NCBI RefSeq assembly: GCF_006539185.1
Contig: NZ_BJMN01000011.1
Location: 248,001-312,000, forward strand
Direction of reading: 5' to 3'
Source of the DNA: Streptomyces gardneri
Lineage (GTDB): Bacteria; Actinomycetota; Actinomycetes; Streptomycetales; Streptomycetaceae
Length of the DNA stretch: 64,000 nucleotides
The notes under the pieces are model-generated. The model did not search any database and had not been told where the DNA came from. It worked only from the letters and a program-made list of their open reading frames with translations. The translations under genes and the position numbers were made by a program. The stretch's first letter is position 1. Each line of letters begins with the position of its first letter. This document shows, piece by piece, positions 56,680 to 64,000 of this stretch.

Positions 56680-56735
56680 CCACCGCCGACGGTCCTCCCG
56701 TTCCACGACATCTCCGTACGAGGGAGTACGTTCCC

Positions 56736-58061
56736 ATGTCCACCCAGCGAACCACGCGAACCCGCCGAAGGGGCGCAGCCCTGACCGCGGCCGTCCTGCT
56801 CGGCGCCGCCACGGCCGCCGCCGGACCCGCGACCGCCGCGCCCCGCGCGCCCGCCCCGCCGCCGACGGCCACGCCGCAACCGCCCGTCCAGCCCGCCTGC
56901 TCGGCCGCCTACCGCATCACGCAGAAGCTCGAAGGCGGCGCCGTCTGGAACATGTGCTGGCGCTACAACACCGACGCCGGGCTCACGCTCGACGGCGTCA
57001 CCTACCAGGCGCCCGGCGCCGCGCCCGTCAAGGTCCTCACCAGCGCCCGGCTCGCCCAGATCCACGTGCCGTACGACGACGGCGTCGCCGAGTACGACGA
57101 CCTCACCGGCGCCGGCTTCGGCTGGGGCCTGCAGAACCTCAAGGCCGCCGAGTGCCCCGGCGGCACCATCTCCACCGTCAAGGTGCCCGAGGTCGGCCAG
57201 GTCAAGGGGCTGTGCACCACGACCAGGGCGCGCGGCCACGCGTACCGCATGGCCGCGGACGGCGGCGACAAGGTCTACCAGGTGCAGGGCAAGGACCTGC
57301 TCGTCTACACCGTGAACAAGGTCGGCTGGTACGAGTACATCTCCGAGTGGCGTTTCTCCGCCGACGGCACCATCGGCGCCAACGTCGGGGCCACCGGCAG
57401 CCTTTCGCCCGTCGACTACAACGCGACCGACGGCCGCGGCTGGCCCATCGGCAAGGGCGCCCGCGCCTACGCCACCAGCCACGCCCACAACGTCTTCTGG
57501 AAGCTCGACTTCGGCCTCGACGGCTCCACCAAGGACCGGATCGAGCAGTTCGACTCCACCGTCACCGCGCCGCCCGCCACGGGCGGCGGACCGACCGTGA
57601 AGACGAAGCGCACCGTCGTCACCAAGGAACTCGCCGGCGACGCGAAGAACATGCGCTGGTGGCGGGTGGTCAGCGGCACCGGCAAGAACGCCGACGGCCA
57701 CGCCCGTTCGTACGAGATCGTGCCCGGCCACACCAACACCCACGCCGGCCGTGGCTTCACCAAGCACGACGTGTACTTCACCCAGTCGCGGGCCTGCGAG
57801 CAGTTCGCGAGCAACAACATCGGCAACTGCGGGACCAACGCCGGTGACAGCGTGGACAAATGGGTCAACGGTGAGACCCTGACCAAGCCGTCGGTCTGGG
57901 TCAACATCGGGTTCCACCACATCGCCCGGGACGAGGACCAGCAGCCGATGCCGGTCCACTGGCAGGGCTTCCAGCTGGCGCCCCGGGACCTAACCGCTAT
58001 GAATCCGCTCACTCCGGCCGATCTCGCCTCCCAGAACGGGCAGCCCGATCTGGGTAGTTGA
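56736..58061 (+). CDS. Secreted copper amine oxidase catalytic-domain protein
   Basis: A 441-residue exported protein. The signal is Arg-rich (RTTRTRRRGAALTAAVLLG), possibly Tat. The copper ligands of amine oxidases can be mapped: His249-x-His251 (TSHAHNVFWKLDFGLDG) and His394 or His395 (IGFHHIARDEDQQPMP). The catalytic base region is YDDLTGAGFG (Asp121/122). The cofactor Tyr aligns with Tyr199 in VGWYEYISEW, where the usual Asn-Tyr-Asp/Glu is Trp-Tyr-Glu. Loss of the Asn makes self-processing to topaquinone doubtful. GAGGGAG precedes the ATG. N-terminal domains are absent but appear in the upstream gene. Confidence 0.8.
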   Translation: MSTQRTTRTRRRGAALTAAVLLGAATAAAGPATAAPRAPAPPPTATPQPPVQPACSAAYRITQKLEGGAVWNMCWRYNTDAGLTLDGVTYQAPGAAPVKVLTSARLAQIHVPYDDGVAEYDDLTGAGFGWGLQNLKAAECPGGTISTVKVPEVGQVKGLCTTTRARGHAYRMAADGGDKVYQVQGKDLLVYTVNKVGWYEYISEWRFSADGTIGANVGATGSLSPVDYNATDGRGWPIGKGARAYATSHAHNVFWKLDFGLDGSTKDRIEQFDSTVTAPPATGGGPTVKTKRTVVTKELAGDAKNMRWWRVVSGTGKNADGHARSYEIVPGHTNTHAGRGFTKHDVYFTQSRACEQFASNNIGNCGTNAGDSVDKWVNGETLTKPSVWVNIGFHHIARDEDQQPMPVHWQGFQLAPRDLTAMNPLTPADLASQNGQPDLGS

Positions 58062-58174
58062 GCAAGCAGCCTGACGATCCTGCTGCACCGCCTCCCGCTC
58101 GCGGAGTACCCTTCCTTGATCGTTGTCGGAATGGTCGAAGAAGCGGGCTTCCAGGAGCAGAAGGCGGTGCGCGG

Positions 58175-59479
58175 GTGAGCTCGGGAGGTCTGGAGCTGCC
58201 CCCAGGTGACGCGGGTCGCGAGGGGGGTCCGGCCGACCCCGCCGAGGCGCCGCCCGGAGCGGTGATCCCGCCCGGCGCGGCGATCCCGCCGGGGACGGTC
58301 GTGCCGCCCGGGACGGTCTCCGTCACCCGGCCGGTGGAGATCGGGGCCGAGCTCGACTGGGGCGCCGAGGCCTGGGGCGAGGTGCGCACCCGCGCCCAGC
58401 GCGCGGGGCGCGCCTACATCTGGCTCAACCTGGTCGAACAGCGCCTGCGGGCCGTGGTCGCGGCCGTCCTCCGGCCCGTGTACGAGCCCGTGCACGGCGA
58501 GGACTGGGTCGTGGCCGCGGCCGGCCCCGCCGGCCAGGAGTGGGTGCAGCGGGCGGTCGCCGTCCGCGAGGTCTCCCGGCGCAAGGGCTACCTCCTCGAC
58601 CCGGCCGACGACAACGTCCTGAGCTTCCTCACGCTGCCGCAGCTGCGCGAGCTGATGGTGCAGCACTGGCCCTGCTTCGAGCCCTACTTCGACGACCGGC
58701 GCGAGGTCGAACTCGCCCTGGACGAGCTGGAGGTCACGCGCAATGTCGTCTCCCGCAACCGGGCGCTCTCGCTGACCGTGCTCGCCCAGTCCGAGCGGGC
58801 GTCGGCGCGGCTCCTGGAGATCCTCGGCAGCGGGGCGGGCGTGCCGTCCGCCGACCGGCTGCCCGTGGACGCGGTCGAGGACCTCGTCGGCGACCGGTAC
58901 GCGGACGTGGTCTCCGTCCACCCCGACCGGGTGCGGCTCCAGCGGCAGCTGCCCGCCGAGGACCTGTTCGGCGGGGCCCGGCGCCTCGACGCCACCGGCA
59001 TAGGCCTGAACCTCCTCGTGCAGAACTTCTCCGGCCGCCGCATGGTCCGGCTCGCGGAGTCCGGCTGCCGGACGCGGCTGCTCTTCCTCAACCCGGCGAG
59101 CAGCGCGGTCAAGCGGCGTGAGCGGGAACTCGGCCTCAAGAAGGGCGAGCTCAGCCGCTCCGTCGAGATGAACATCCTGCACATGCGGCGGGTGCGCTCG
59201 AAGCTGCGCGACCCGGGCGCCTTCCAGATCCACGTCTTCGACGAGACCCCCCGCTTCACCGCGTACCTGGTGGACGGCGACGGCCCGGACGGAGTGGGCG
59301 TCGTGCAGTCCTACCTGCGCAAGGCCCGCGGCATGGAGGCCCCGGTCCTCGTCCTGCGCGGCGGCGGCCGGAGTGTGGTCCGCCACGGCCAGCCGGGCGG
59401 TGACGGCGAACACGGACTTTTCGCGACATACCGGGAGGAGTTCGAGTCGGTGTGGCTCGACTCCCGCCCGGTCTCCTGA
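58175..59479 (+). CDS. SAV2148-family HEPN domain-containing protein
   Basis: A 434-residue cytoplasmic protein of a conserved actinobacterial family. After a Pro/Gly repeat leader (IPPGAAIPPGTVVPPG, about 30-48) come a helical HEPN-like region and an alpha/beta core: ARAYIWLNLVEQRLRAVVAAVLRPVYE, LDPADDNVLSFLTLPQLRELM, RMVRLAESGCRTRLLFLNP and VEMNILHMRRVRSKLRD. I cannot see the canonical HEPN RNase motif R-x4-6-H, so nuclease activity is not supported. The GTG at 58175 has a purine-rich AGAAGG upstream. The exonuclease gene follows 87 bases later. Confidence 0.85.
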   Translation: MSSGGLELPPGDAGREGGPADPAEAPPGAVIPPGAAIPPGTVVPPGTVSVTRPVEIGAELDWGAEAWGEVRTRAQRAGRAYIWLNLVEQRLRAVVAAVLRPVYEPVHGEDWVVAAAGPAGQEWVQRAVAVREVSRRKGYLLDPADDNVLSFLTLPQLRELMVQHWPCFEPYFDDRREVELALDELEVTRNVVSRNRALSLTVLAQSERASARLLEILGSGAGVPSADRLPVDAVEDLVGDRYADVVSVHPDRVRLQRQLPAEDLFGGARRLDATGIGLNLLVQNFSGRRMVRLAESGCRTRLLFLNPASSAVKRRERELGLKKGELSRSVEMNILHMRRVRSKLRDPGAFQIHVFDETPRFTAYLVDGDGPDGVGVVQSYLRKARGMEAPVLVLRGGGRSVVRHGQPGGDGEHGLFATYREEFESVWLDSRPVS

Positions 59480-59566
59480 CCGGTCCGGGACCGCCGCCGG
59501 AGGCGTTGTCAGTGGTGCGTGCGAGGGTGGTCACCACCACGGGGGAGATCACGTAAGGAGGACCCG

Positions 59567-60292
59567 ATGGCCTGGCACGGCGACACGCTGGTCGGCTTCG
59601 ACCTGGAGACGACCGGCACCGATCCGCTGGAGGCCCGTATCGTCACGGCCTCGATCATCGAGGTCGACGGCGGGGGAGACGTCGTACGACGACGGGACTG
59701 GCTCGCCGACCCCGGCATCCGCATCCCGGAGCAGGCCTCCGCGATCCACGGCATCAGCACCGAGCGCGCGGCGGCCGAGGGCCGGCCGGTGCGCGAGGTC
59801 GCCGACGAGATCGCGAAGACCCTCGCCGCTTACTGGGAGGACGGCGTCCCGATCGTGGCGTACAACGCCTCCTTCGACCTCACGCTCCTCTCCGCCGAGC
59901 TGCGCCGCCACGGGCTGCCCTCGCTGAGCGAGCGGCTCGGCGGCGTCGACATCGGCCCCGTCGTCGACCCCTACACGATCGACCGGGCCGTCGACCGCTA
60001 CCGGCGCGGCAAGCGGACCCTGGAGGCGGTCTGCGGGGAGTACGGCGTGGTCCTCGAAGCCGCCCACCAGGCCGCCGCCGACGCGCTCGCCGCCGTCCGG
60101 GTCGCCGTCGCGATAGCCGAGCGGCACCGCCAGGTGGCCGAACTGCACCCGGCCGAGCTGCACGAGCGGCAGATCTCCTGGTACCGCGTCTGGGCCGAGG
60201 ACTTCCAGGCCTTCCTGCGCCGCAAGGGAGACCCGGAAGCGGTCGTCGAATCCACCTGGCCCCTGCGCCCGGCGGTCCTGGCGGCCGGCTAG
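59567..60292 (+). CDS. DEDDh 3'-5' exonuclease (DnaQ-like)
   Basis: A 241-residue exonuclease of the DNA polymerase III epsilon type. Catalytic residues are Asp and Glu in VGFDLETTGTD, the Asp in AYNASFDLTLL, and the His-Asp pair in EAAHQAAADALAAVRVA. The C-terminal 55 residues (WYRVWAEDFQAFLRRKGD) are an additional helical region. AAGGAGG stands 5 bases before the ATG at 59567, an ideal ribosome site. It is not the replicative subunit, judging by context. Its TAG shares the CTAG tetranucleotide with the convergent hydrolase stop. Confidence 0.92.
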   Translation: MAWHGDTLVGFDLETTGTDPLEARIVTASIIEVDGGGDVVRRRDWLADPGIRIPEQASAIHGISTERAAAEGRPVREVADEIAKTLAAYWEDGVPIVAYNASFDLTLLSAELRRHGLPSLSERLGGVDIGPVVDPYTIDRAVDRYRRGKRTLEAVCGEYGVVLEAAHQAAADALAAVRVAVAIAERHRQVAELHPAELHERQISWYRVWAEDFQAFLRRKGDPEAVVESTWPLRPAVLAAG

Positions 60293-61119
60293 GAGTTCTC
60301 CTTGAAGAAGGAGAGCAGCAGCTCGTTGACCCTCTCCGGCTGGTCCAGCTGGAGCCAGTGACCCGCCTCCTCGACGCGCTCGTAGCGCCAGGACCCGGCG
60401 ACGTACTCGCTCGTGCCCGACATCGAGCGCTCCGTGAGGAAGCGGTCGCCCGTCGACCAGACGCCCATCACCGGGATCGACTCCGCCAGCGGCGACAGCA
60501 CCGGATCGGGTCCGAACTGCACCTCCGGCGGCAGGCCCGAGCGGTAGATGTCCAGCGCCGCCGTCAGCGCGCCCGGCGCGCGCAGCGGTTCGAGGACGGC
60601 CTCCGCGTCCGGGTGCTCGGCGAGCATCTCGCGGAAGTTGGCCCAGTCGTCCCGCACGAGCCACTCCTCGGCCACCCCGGCCAGCTGGAACAGCACCATG
60701 TACCAGGACAGCTGCCGCTGCTCCCAGCCCGCCGCCCGGATCGCACCGAGGTGCCCCACCGACAGCAGGCTCAGGCTCCGCACCCGGTCCGGCGCGAACT
60801 GCGCGAGCCCCTGGGCGATGCCCGAGCCCCAGTCGTGGCCGACCAGATGGACCCGGTCGAGCTCCAGCCGGGCGAGCAGTTCGAGAAGGTCGCGGACGTG
60901 CTTGCCCGGGTGGTACGCCTCCGGACCGCCCTCGGGCCGGTCCGAGCCGCCGAAGCCCCGCAGGGTGGGCACGACACAGGAGAAGCCGGCCGCGGTCAGC
61001 GCCGGGACCTGATGCCGCCAGAGGTCATGGCTGTCAGGGAAGCCGTGCACCAGGAGGACGGCCGGGCCTTCGCCGGTCACCTGGACGTCGAGCGTCACCT
61101 CGGAAAGTTCCACACGCAT
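60289..61119 (-). CDS. Alpha/beta hydrolase, epoxide hydrolase-like
   Basis: A 276-residue cytoplasmic hydrolase. The oxyanion motif is VHGFPDSHDLW (about residues 26-36). The nucleophile elbow is VGHDWGSGIAQ, with Asp in place of Ser, as in epoxide hydrolases and haloalkane dehalogenases. The later acid is in VWSTGDRFLTE and the His in EEAGHWLQLDQPERV. The Tyr pair of the cap region is suggested by SWYMVLFQ. The ATG at 61119 is preferred over an upstream one. Substrate unknown. It ends on the CTAG shared with the exonuclease. Confidence 0.88.
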   Translation of the reverse strand: MRVELSEVTLDVQVTGEGPAVLLVHGFPDSHDLWRHQVPALTAAGFSCVVPTLRGFGGSDRPEGGPEAYHPGKHVRDLLELLARLELDRVHLVGHDWGSGIAQGLAQFAPDRVRSLSLLSVGHLGAIRAAGWEQRQLSWYMVLFQLAGVAEEWLVRDDWANFREMLAEHPDAEAVLEPLRAPGALTAALDIYRSGLPPEVQFGPDPVLSPLAESIPVMGVWSTGDRFLTERSMSGTSEYVAGSWRYERVEEAGHWLQLDQPERVNELLLSFFKENS

Positions 61120-61176
61120 CGCAACACCCCGTTCCACAGCAGGAATCCGGGCCGGTCACCCGGCCCGGACATGATG

Positions 61177-62034
61177 TCAGAACGGGTACCAGCGGACCTC
61201 CGGGTCACCGTCCCGCAGCGAGCGCACCCGCCGCTCGAATTCGGCCAGCGCCTTCGGGTTCGCCGGCGCGTGCTGGGCCACCCACGCGCAGCTCGCGGTC
61301 TCCCGCGCGCCCCGCAGCACGGCGCACCCCTCCCACTCCCGGACGTCCCAGCCGTACGCCTCCGTGAAGGCCTCGTAGGCCGCCGGGTCGAGCCCGTAGC
61401 GGTCCCGGGAGAGCGCGAGCACCACGAGGTCGTGCTCGCGCAGGTCGGAGGAGAAGGTCTCCAGGTCCATCAGGACCGGGCCTTCGGGGCCGACGAGCAC
61501 GTTCCTGGGGAGGGCGTCGCCGTGGATCGGACCCGGCGCCAGACGCGGGGTGAGCGCGGCGGCCGCCGGGGCGAAGGCGTCGCGACGCTCCCGGAGGAAG
61601 GCCGCGTCCGCCGGGTCGATCGCCTCGCCCGCGAGCCGCAGCCACCGCTCGACCCCGCCGAGCAGCTCACGCCGGGGGAGCGTGAACCCCACCGGCTCGG
61701 GCAGGGCGTGCACGGCCCGCAGCAGCGGGGCCAGATCACGGGGCTCCGCGGGCCGGACCGGATCGGGCAGCCGGTGCCAGAAGGTGACCGGGTGCCCCTC
61801 GACGAGCCGCGGCTTCTCCTCGGCGGCCCGCGGAGCCGGCACCCCCGCCTCGGCGAGCCAGCCGGCCAGCGCCATCTCCCGCTCGGCCCGCTCGAACAGC
61901 TCGGCGTCCCTGCCGACCTTCACCACCAGGTCGCCCACGGCGAGGACCGCGTTCTCCCCGAGCGCCAGCAACCGCGCCTCCGCGACCGGCAGCCCCGCCG
62001 CCGCCAGGATCTCCCGCGCCCGCGCCTCGTCCAT
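61177..62034 (-). CDS. Aminoglycoside phosphotransferase-fold kinase
   Basis: A 285-residue protein of the APH/choline kinase fold. The ATP-binding strand has GENAVLAVGDLVVKVGRD with the Lys, the catalytic loop is APGPIHGDALPRNVLVG (HGD and N), and the metal-binding Asp is in PVLMDLETFSSD. It resembles phosphotransferases of small hydroxylated molecules. The substrate and any resistance function are not known. The ATG at 62034 has AGGTAGGGAG about 6 bases upstream. It is divergent from the sugar transport operon. Confidence 0.85.
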   Translation of the reverse strand: MDEARAREILAAAGLPVAEARLLALGENAVLAVGDLVVKVGRDAELFERAEREMALAGWLAEAGVPAPRAAEEKPRLVEGHPVTFWHRLPDPVRPAEPRDLAPLLRAVHALPEPVGFTLPRRELLGGVERWLRLAGEAIDPADAAFLRERRDAFAPAAAALTPRLAPGPIHGDALPRNVLVGPEGPVLMDLETFSSDLREHDLVVLALSRDRYGLDPAAYEAFTEAYGWDVREWEGCAVLRGARETASCAWVAQHAPANPKALAEFERRVRSLRDGDPEVRWYPF

Positions 62035-62170
62035 CGACCACTCCCTACCTGTGCGTTTGAGCCAAAGTCTCGCATCCGTCCAGGTCGCCGCGCTGGTCGC
62101 CTTGACGGCTTTACGGCCCGTCAGGACCATGACGGGGTTCCTCACCGGCGGCAGACGGGGGATCGGATCG

Positions 62171-63115
62171 ATGAGCTCGGCGACCGCGACGAAGCGGCCG
62201 GGCGGGACGCGGACACCGCGGACCGTCCGCTCGGCACGACCCCGGGGGCCCGACTTCGGCGCCTGGTTCCTGGTGCTCCCGGCGCTCCTGCCGATCCTCG
62301 TCCTCAGCGTCGGCCCGCTCCTCTACGGCATCGCGCTCGCCTTCACCGACGCCCAGTCGGGCCGCACCCAGGCCACCAGCTGGGTCGGCACCCTCAACTT
62401 CCAGGACCTGCTGCACGACACCCTCTTCTGGGACTCCTTCCGCATCGGCCTGGTCTGGGCCGTCGGTGTCACCGTCCCCCAGTTCCTGCTGGCCCTCGGC
62501 CTCGCCCTCCTCCTCAACGAGAAGCTCCGCTTCCGCTGGCTGGCGAGGGCCCTCGCGATCGTCCCCTGGGCGATGCCCGAGGTCGTCGTCGGCATCATGT
62601 GGCGGCTCGTCTACAACCCCGACGCGGGCGTCCTCAACGAGACCCTCCGCGACCTCGGCCTCGGCCAGGGCCACGACTGGCTCTCCGGCCTCGCCACCGC
62701 CCTGCCCGCCGTGATCGTCGTCGGCGTCTGGGCCGGCATGCCGCAGACCACCGTCGCCCTGCTCGCCGGACTCCAGAACACCCCGCGCGAACTCCACGAG
62801 GCCGCCGCCCTCGACGGCGCCGGCGCCTGGCGCCGCTTCCGCACCGTCACCTGGCCCGCGCTGAGACCCGTGGCCCTCGCCATCACCGCGCTCAACCTCA
62901 TCTGGAACTTCAACTCCTTCGCCCTGGTCTACGTCCTGACCAGCGGCGGACCGGGCGGCCGCACCCGGCTCCCCATGCTCTTCGCCTACGAAGAGGCCTT
63001 CCGGTACGGACAGTTCGGCTACGCCGCCGCGATGGGCTGCGTGATGGTCGCCGCCGTGTCGGTGCTCATCGCCCTCTCCCTCGTACGCCGGCTGAAAGGG
63101 GACCAGGACCGGTGA
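62171..63115 (+). CDS. Carbohydrate ABC transporter permease 1 (MalF type)
   Basis: A 314-residue inner membrane permease. After about 35 basic residues come six membrane helices starting WFLVLPALLPILVLSVGPLLYG. The cytoplasmic EAA loop reads ELHEAAALDGAGAWRRF, the contact site for the ATPase. It should pair with the next permease and a binding lipoprotein to import an oligosaccharide, with the ATPase encoded elsewhere (in Streptomyces usually the shared MsiK). The ATG at 62171 has GGGGGA 8 bases upstream. The upstream gap to the divergent phosphotransferase is 136 bases. Confidence 0.92.
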   Translation: MSSATATKRPGGTRTPRTVRSARPRGPDFGAWFLVLPALLPILVLSVGPLLYGIALAFTDAQSGRTQATSWVGTLNFQDLLHDTLFWDSFRIGLVWAVGVTVPQFLLALGLALLLNEKLRFRWLARALAIVPWAMPEVVVGIMWRLVYNPDAGVLNETLRDLGLGQGHDWLSGLATALPAVIVVGVWAGMPQTTVALLAGLQNTPRELHEAAALDGAGAWRRFRTVTWPALRPVALAITALNLIWNFNSFALVYVLTSGGPGGRTRLPMLFAYEEAFRYGQFGYAAAMGCVMVAAVSVLIALSLVRRLKGDQDR

Positions 63116-63954
63116 GCGCCCTCCGGACGAGCAGACCCGCGCGGATCGGCCAGTACCTCGCCCTCCTCGCCTACCTGGTCTTCCTCGCCTTCCCCTTCCT
63201 CTGGCTGGTCTCCACCGCCTTCAAGCCCGCCCCCGAGCTGGCCTCGCTCCACCCCACCTGGATCCCGGAGGAGCCGACCCTCGCCAACTTCCGGCAGGCC
63301 TTCGACGAGCAGCCGCTGCTCCGGGCGGCCGGGAACAGCCTGGTCGCCGCGCTCGCCGCGGCCCTGATCGCGGTCGTCGTCGCGACCCCGCTCGCCTATG
63401 TCACCGCCCGCCACCGGGGCCGGCTCGCGACGGCGGCCACCGGCTGGGTCGTGATCAGCCAGGCCTTCCCCTTCGTGCTGGTGATCATCCCGCTCTTCCT
63501 GGTCCTCAAGAACCTGCACCTGATCAACAGCGTCCTCGGCCTCGTCATGGTCTACGTGGTGTGGTCGCTGCCCTTCGCGCTCTGGATGCTCATGGGGTAC
63601 GTCAGGGCCGTGCCGGCCGAGCTGGAGGAGGCCGCGGCCGTCGACGGCGCCGGCCGGCTCCGTACCCTCGTCTCCGTCACCGCCCCGCTGCTCGTCCCCG
63701 GCATCGTCGCCACCGCCCTCTTCGCCTTCGTCACCGCCTGGAACGAGTTCTTCTTCGCGCTCGTCCTGCTCAAGACCCCCGAGAAGCAGACCCTGCCGGT
63801 CGTCCTCACCCACTTCCTCGGCGCCGAGGGAGTCGCCGACCTCGGCCCGCTGGCCGCCGCGGCCTTCCTCGCCACCCTGCCCTCCCTCGTCGTCTTCGGC
63901 GTCCTCCAACGCCGGATCGCCGGCGGCATGCTGGCCGGGGCGGTGAAGTCATGA
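63112..63954 (+). CDS. Carbohydrate ABC transporter permease 2 (MalG type)
   Basis: A 280-residue permease with six helices (QYLALLAYLVFLAFPFLWLVS first) and the EAA loop ELEEAAAVDGAGRLRTL. The start GTG overlaps the stop of permease 1 as GTGA, and the stop overlaps the next start as ATGA, so the three genes are translationally coupled. It forms a heterodimeric channel with permease 1. Confidence 0.93.
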   Translation: MSALRTSRPARIGQYLALLAYLVFLAFPFLWLVSTAFKPAPELASLHPTWIPEEPTLANFRQAFDEQPLLRAAGNSLVAALAAALIAVVVATPLAYVTARHRGRLATAATGWVVISQAFPFVLVIIPLFLVLKNLHLINSVLGLVMVYVVWSLPFALWMLMGYVRAVPAELEEAAAVDGAGRLRTLVSVTAPLLVPGIVATALFAFVTAWNEFFFALVLLKTPEKQTLPVVLTHFLGAEGVADLGPLAAAAFLATLPSLVVFGVLQRRIAGGMLAGAVKS

Positions 63955-64000
63955 GACGCCTTCTGACCTGCGCCGCCGCGCTCGCCCTGCTCCTCACCGG
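63951..64000 (+). CDS. Start of a substrate-binding lipoprotein (truncated by the window)
   Basis: Only the first 16 codons are present. They read MRRLLTCAAALALLLT, a basic start followed by a hydrophobic stretch ending at a probable LTG(C) lipobox. With two sugar permeases directly upstream, this is the solute-binding component, following permease 2 with an ATGA overlap. Confidence 0.75.
   Translation, partial: MRRLLTCAAALALLLT

Noticed and set aside
58175..60292. HEPN protein plus exonuclease as a toxin or defence pair
   Set aside because: The HEPN RNase motif is not visible, the family is widely conserved in actinobacteria, and the genes are 87 bases apart with separate ribosome sites.
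60358..63111. A 1198-residue frame containing permease 2
   Set aside because: Only the part from 63112 is coding. The rest is shadow of the hydrolase, phosphotransferase and permease 1 genes.

Overview
The window is high-GC actinobacterial chromosome, almost certainly Streptomyces. Codons end in G or C nearly throughout, GTG starts are frequent, and it carries families typical of that genus: DUF3000, DUF4349, TIGR04222 membrane proteins, an SAV2148-type HEPN protein, a CGNR-type zinc finger and an actinobacterial HemQ. I found no rRNA, tRNA, CRISPR array, complete IS or prophage.

Region 1 (1-9435) is housekeeping. It holds a ribonuclease D cut by the left edge, a LuxR-type response regulator, a DUF3000 protein, and three enzymes of the coproporphyrin-dependent heme pathway: hemE, hemG (CgoX type) and hemQ. 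Among them are a small secreted RTX-like protein, a CoA-disulfide-reductase-type flavoprotein and a DUF4349 lipoprotein.

Region 2 (9502-14569) holds a secreted peptidase and the most unusual operon. A DUF692 (MNIO) enzyme is fused to what looks like its usual partner domain (DUF2063-like). It is translationally coupled to a TIGR04222 membrane protein with a Cys/Ser/Gly repeat tail, and a second, tail-less TIGR04222 protein follows. I propose an enzyme and substrate pair in which cysteines of a membrane-anchored tail are oxidatively modified.

Region 3 (14570-25838) holds an MBL-fold hydrolase divergent from a zinc-finger regulator, a Pth2-like protein, an ABC exporter whose permease has a one-base frameshift, a lipoprotein polysaccharide deacetylase, PPK2, a Tat-exported PhoX-like protein, OsmC, a ZapE-type ATPase and a RibD-like reductase. 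Region 4 (25956-31906) holds murC and msrB, then a polymorphic-toxin locus: a 590-residue toxin with a deaminase-like C-terminus, three SUKH-3 immunity proteins and a second free-standing deaminase domain, all tightly overlapping.

Region 5 (31912-44335) holds an SDR, a MerR regulator divergent from a serine hydrolase with an operator between them, an EF-G paralogue preceded by a possible 40-codon leader, an AraC fragment, and assorted small enzymes and regulators. Region 6 (44354-55650) holds treZ, treY and glgX on one strand, interleaved with unrelated genes. Together they convert glycogen to trehalose: GlgX debranches, TreY makes the terminal trehalosyl unit, TreZ releases trehalose.

Region 7 (55789-64000) holds two secreted proteins that look like the two halves of a copper amine oxidase, an SAV2148 HEPN protein, a DEDDh exonuclease, an epoxide-hydrolase-like protein, a phosphotransferase, and a sugar ABC transporter (two permeases and the first 50 bases of a binding lipoprotein) that runs off the right edge.
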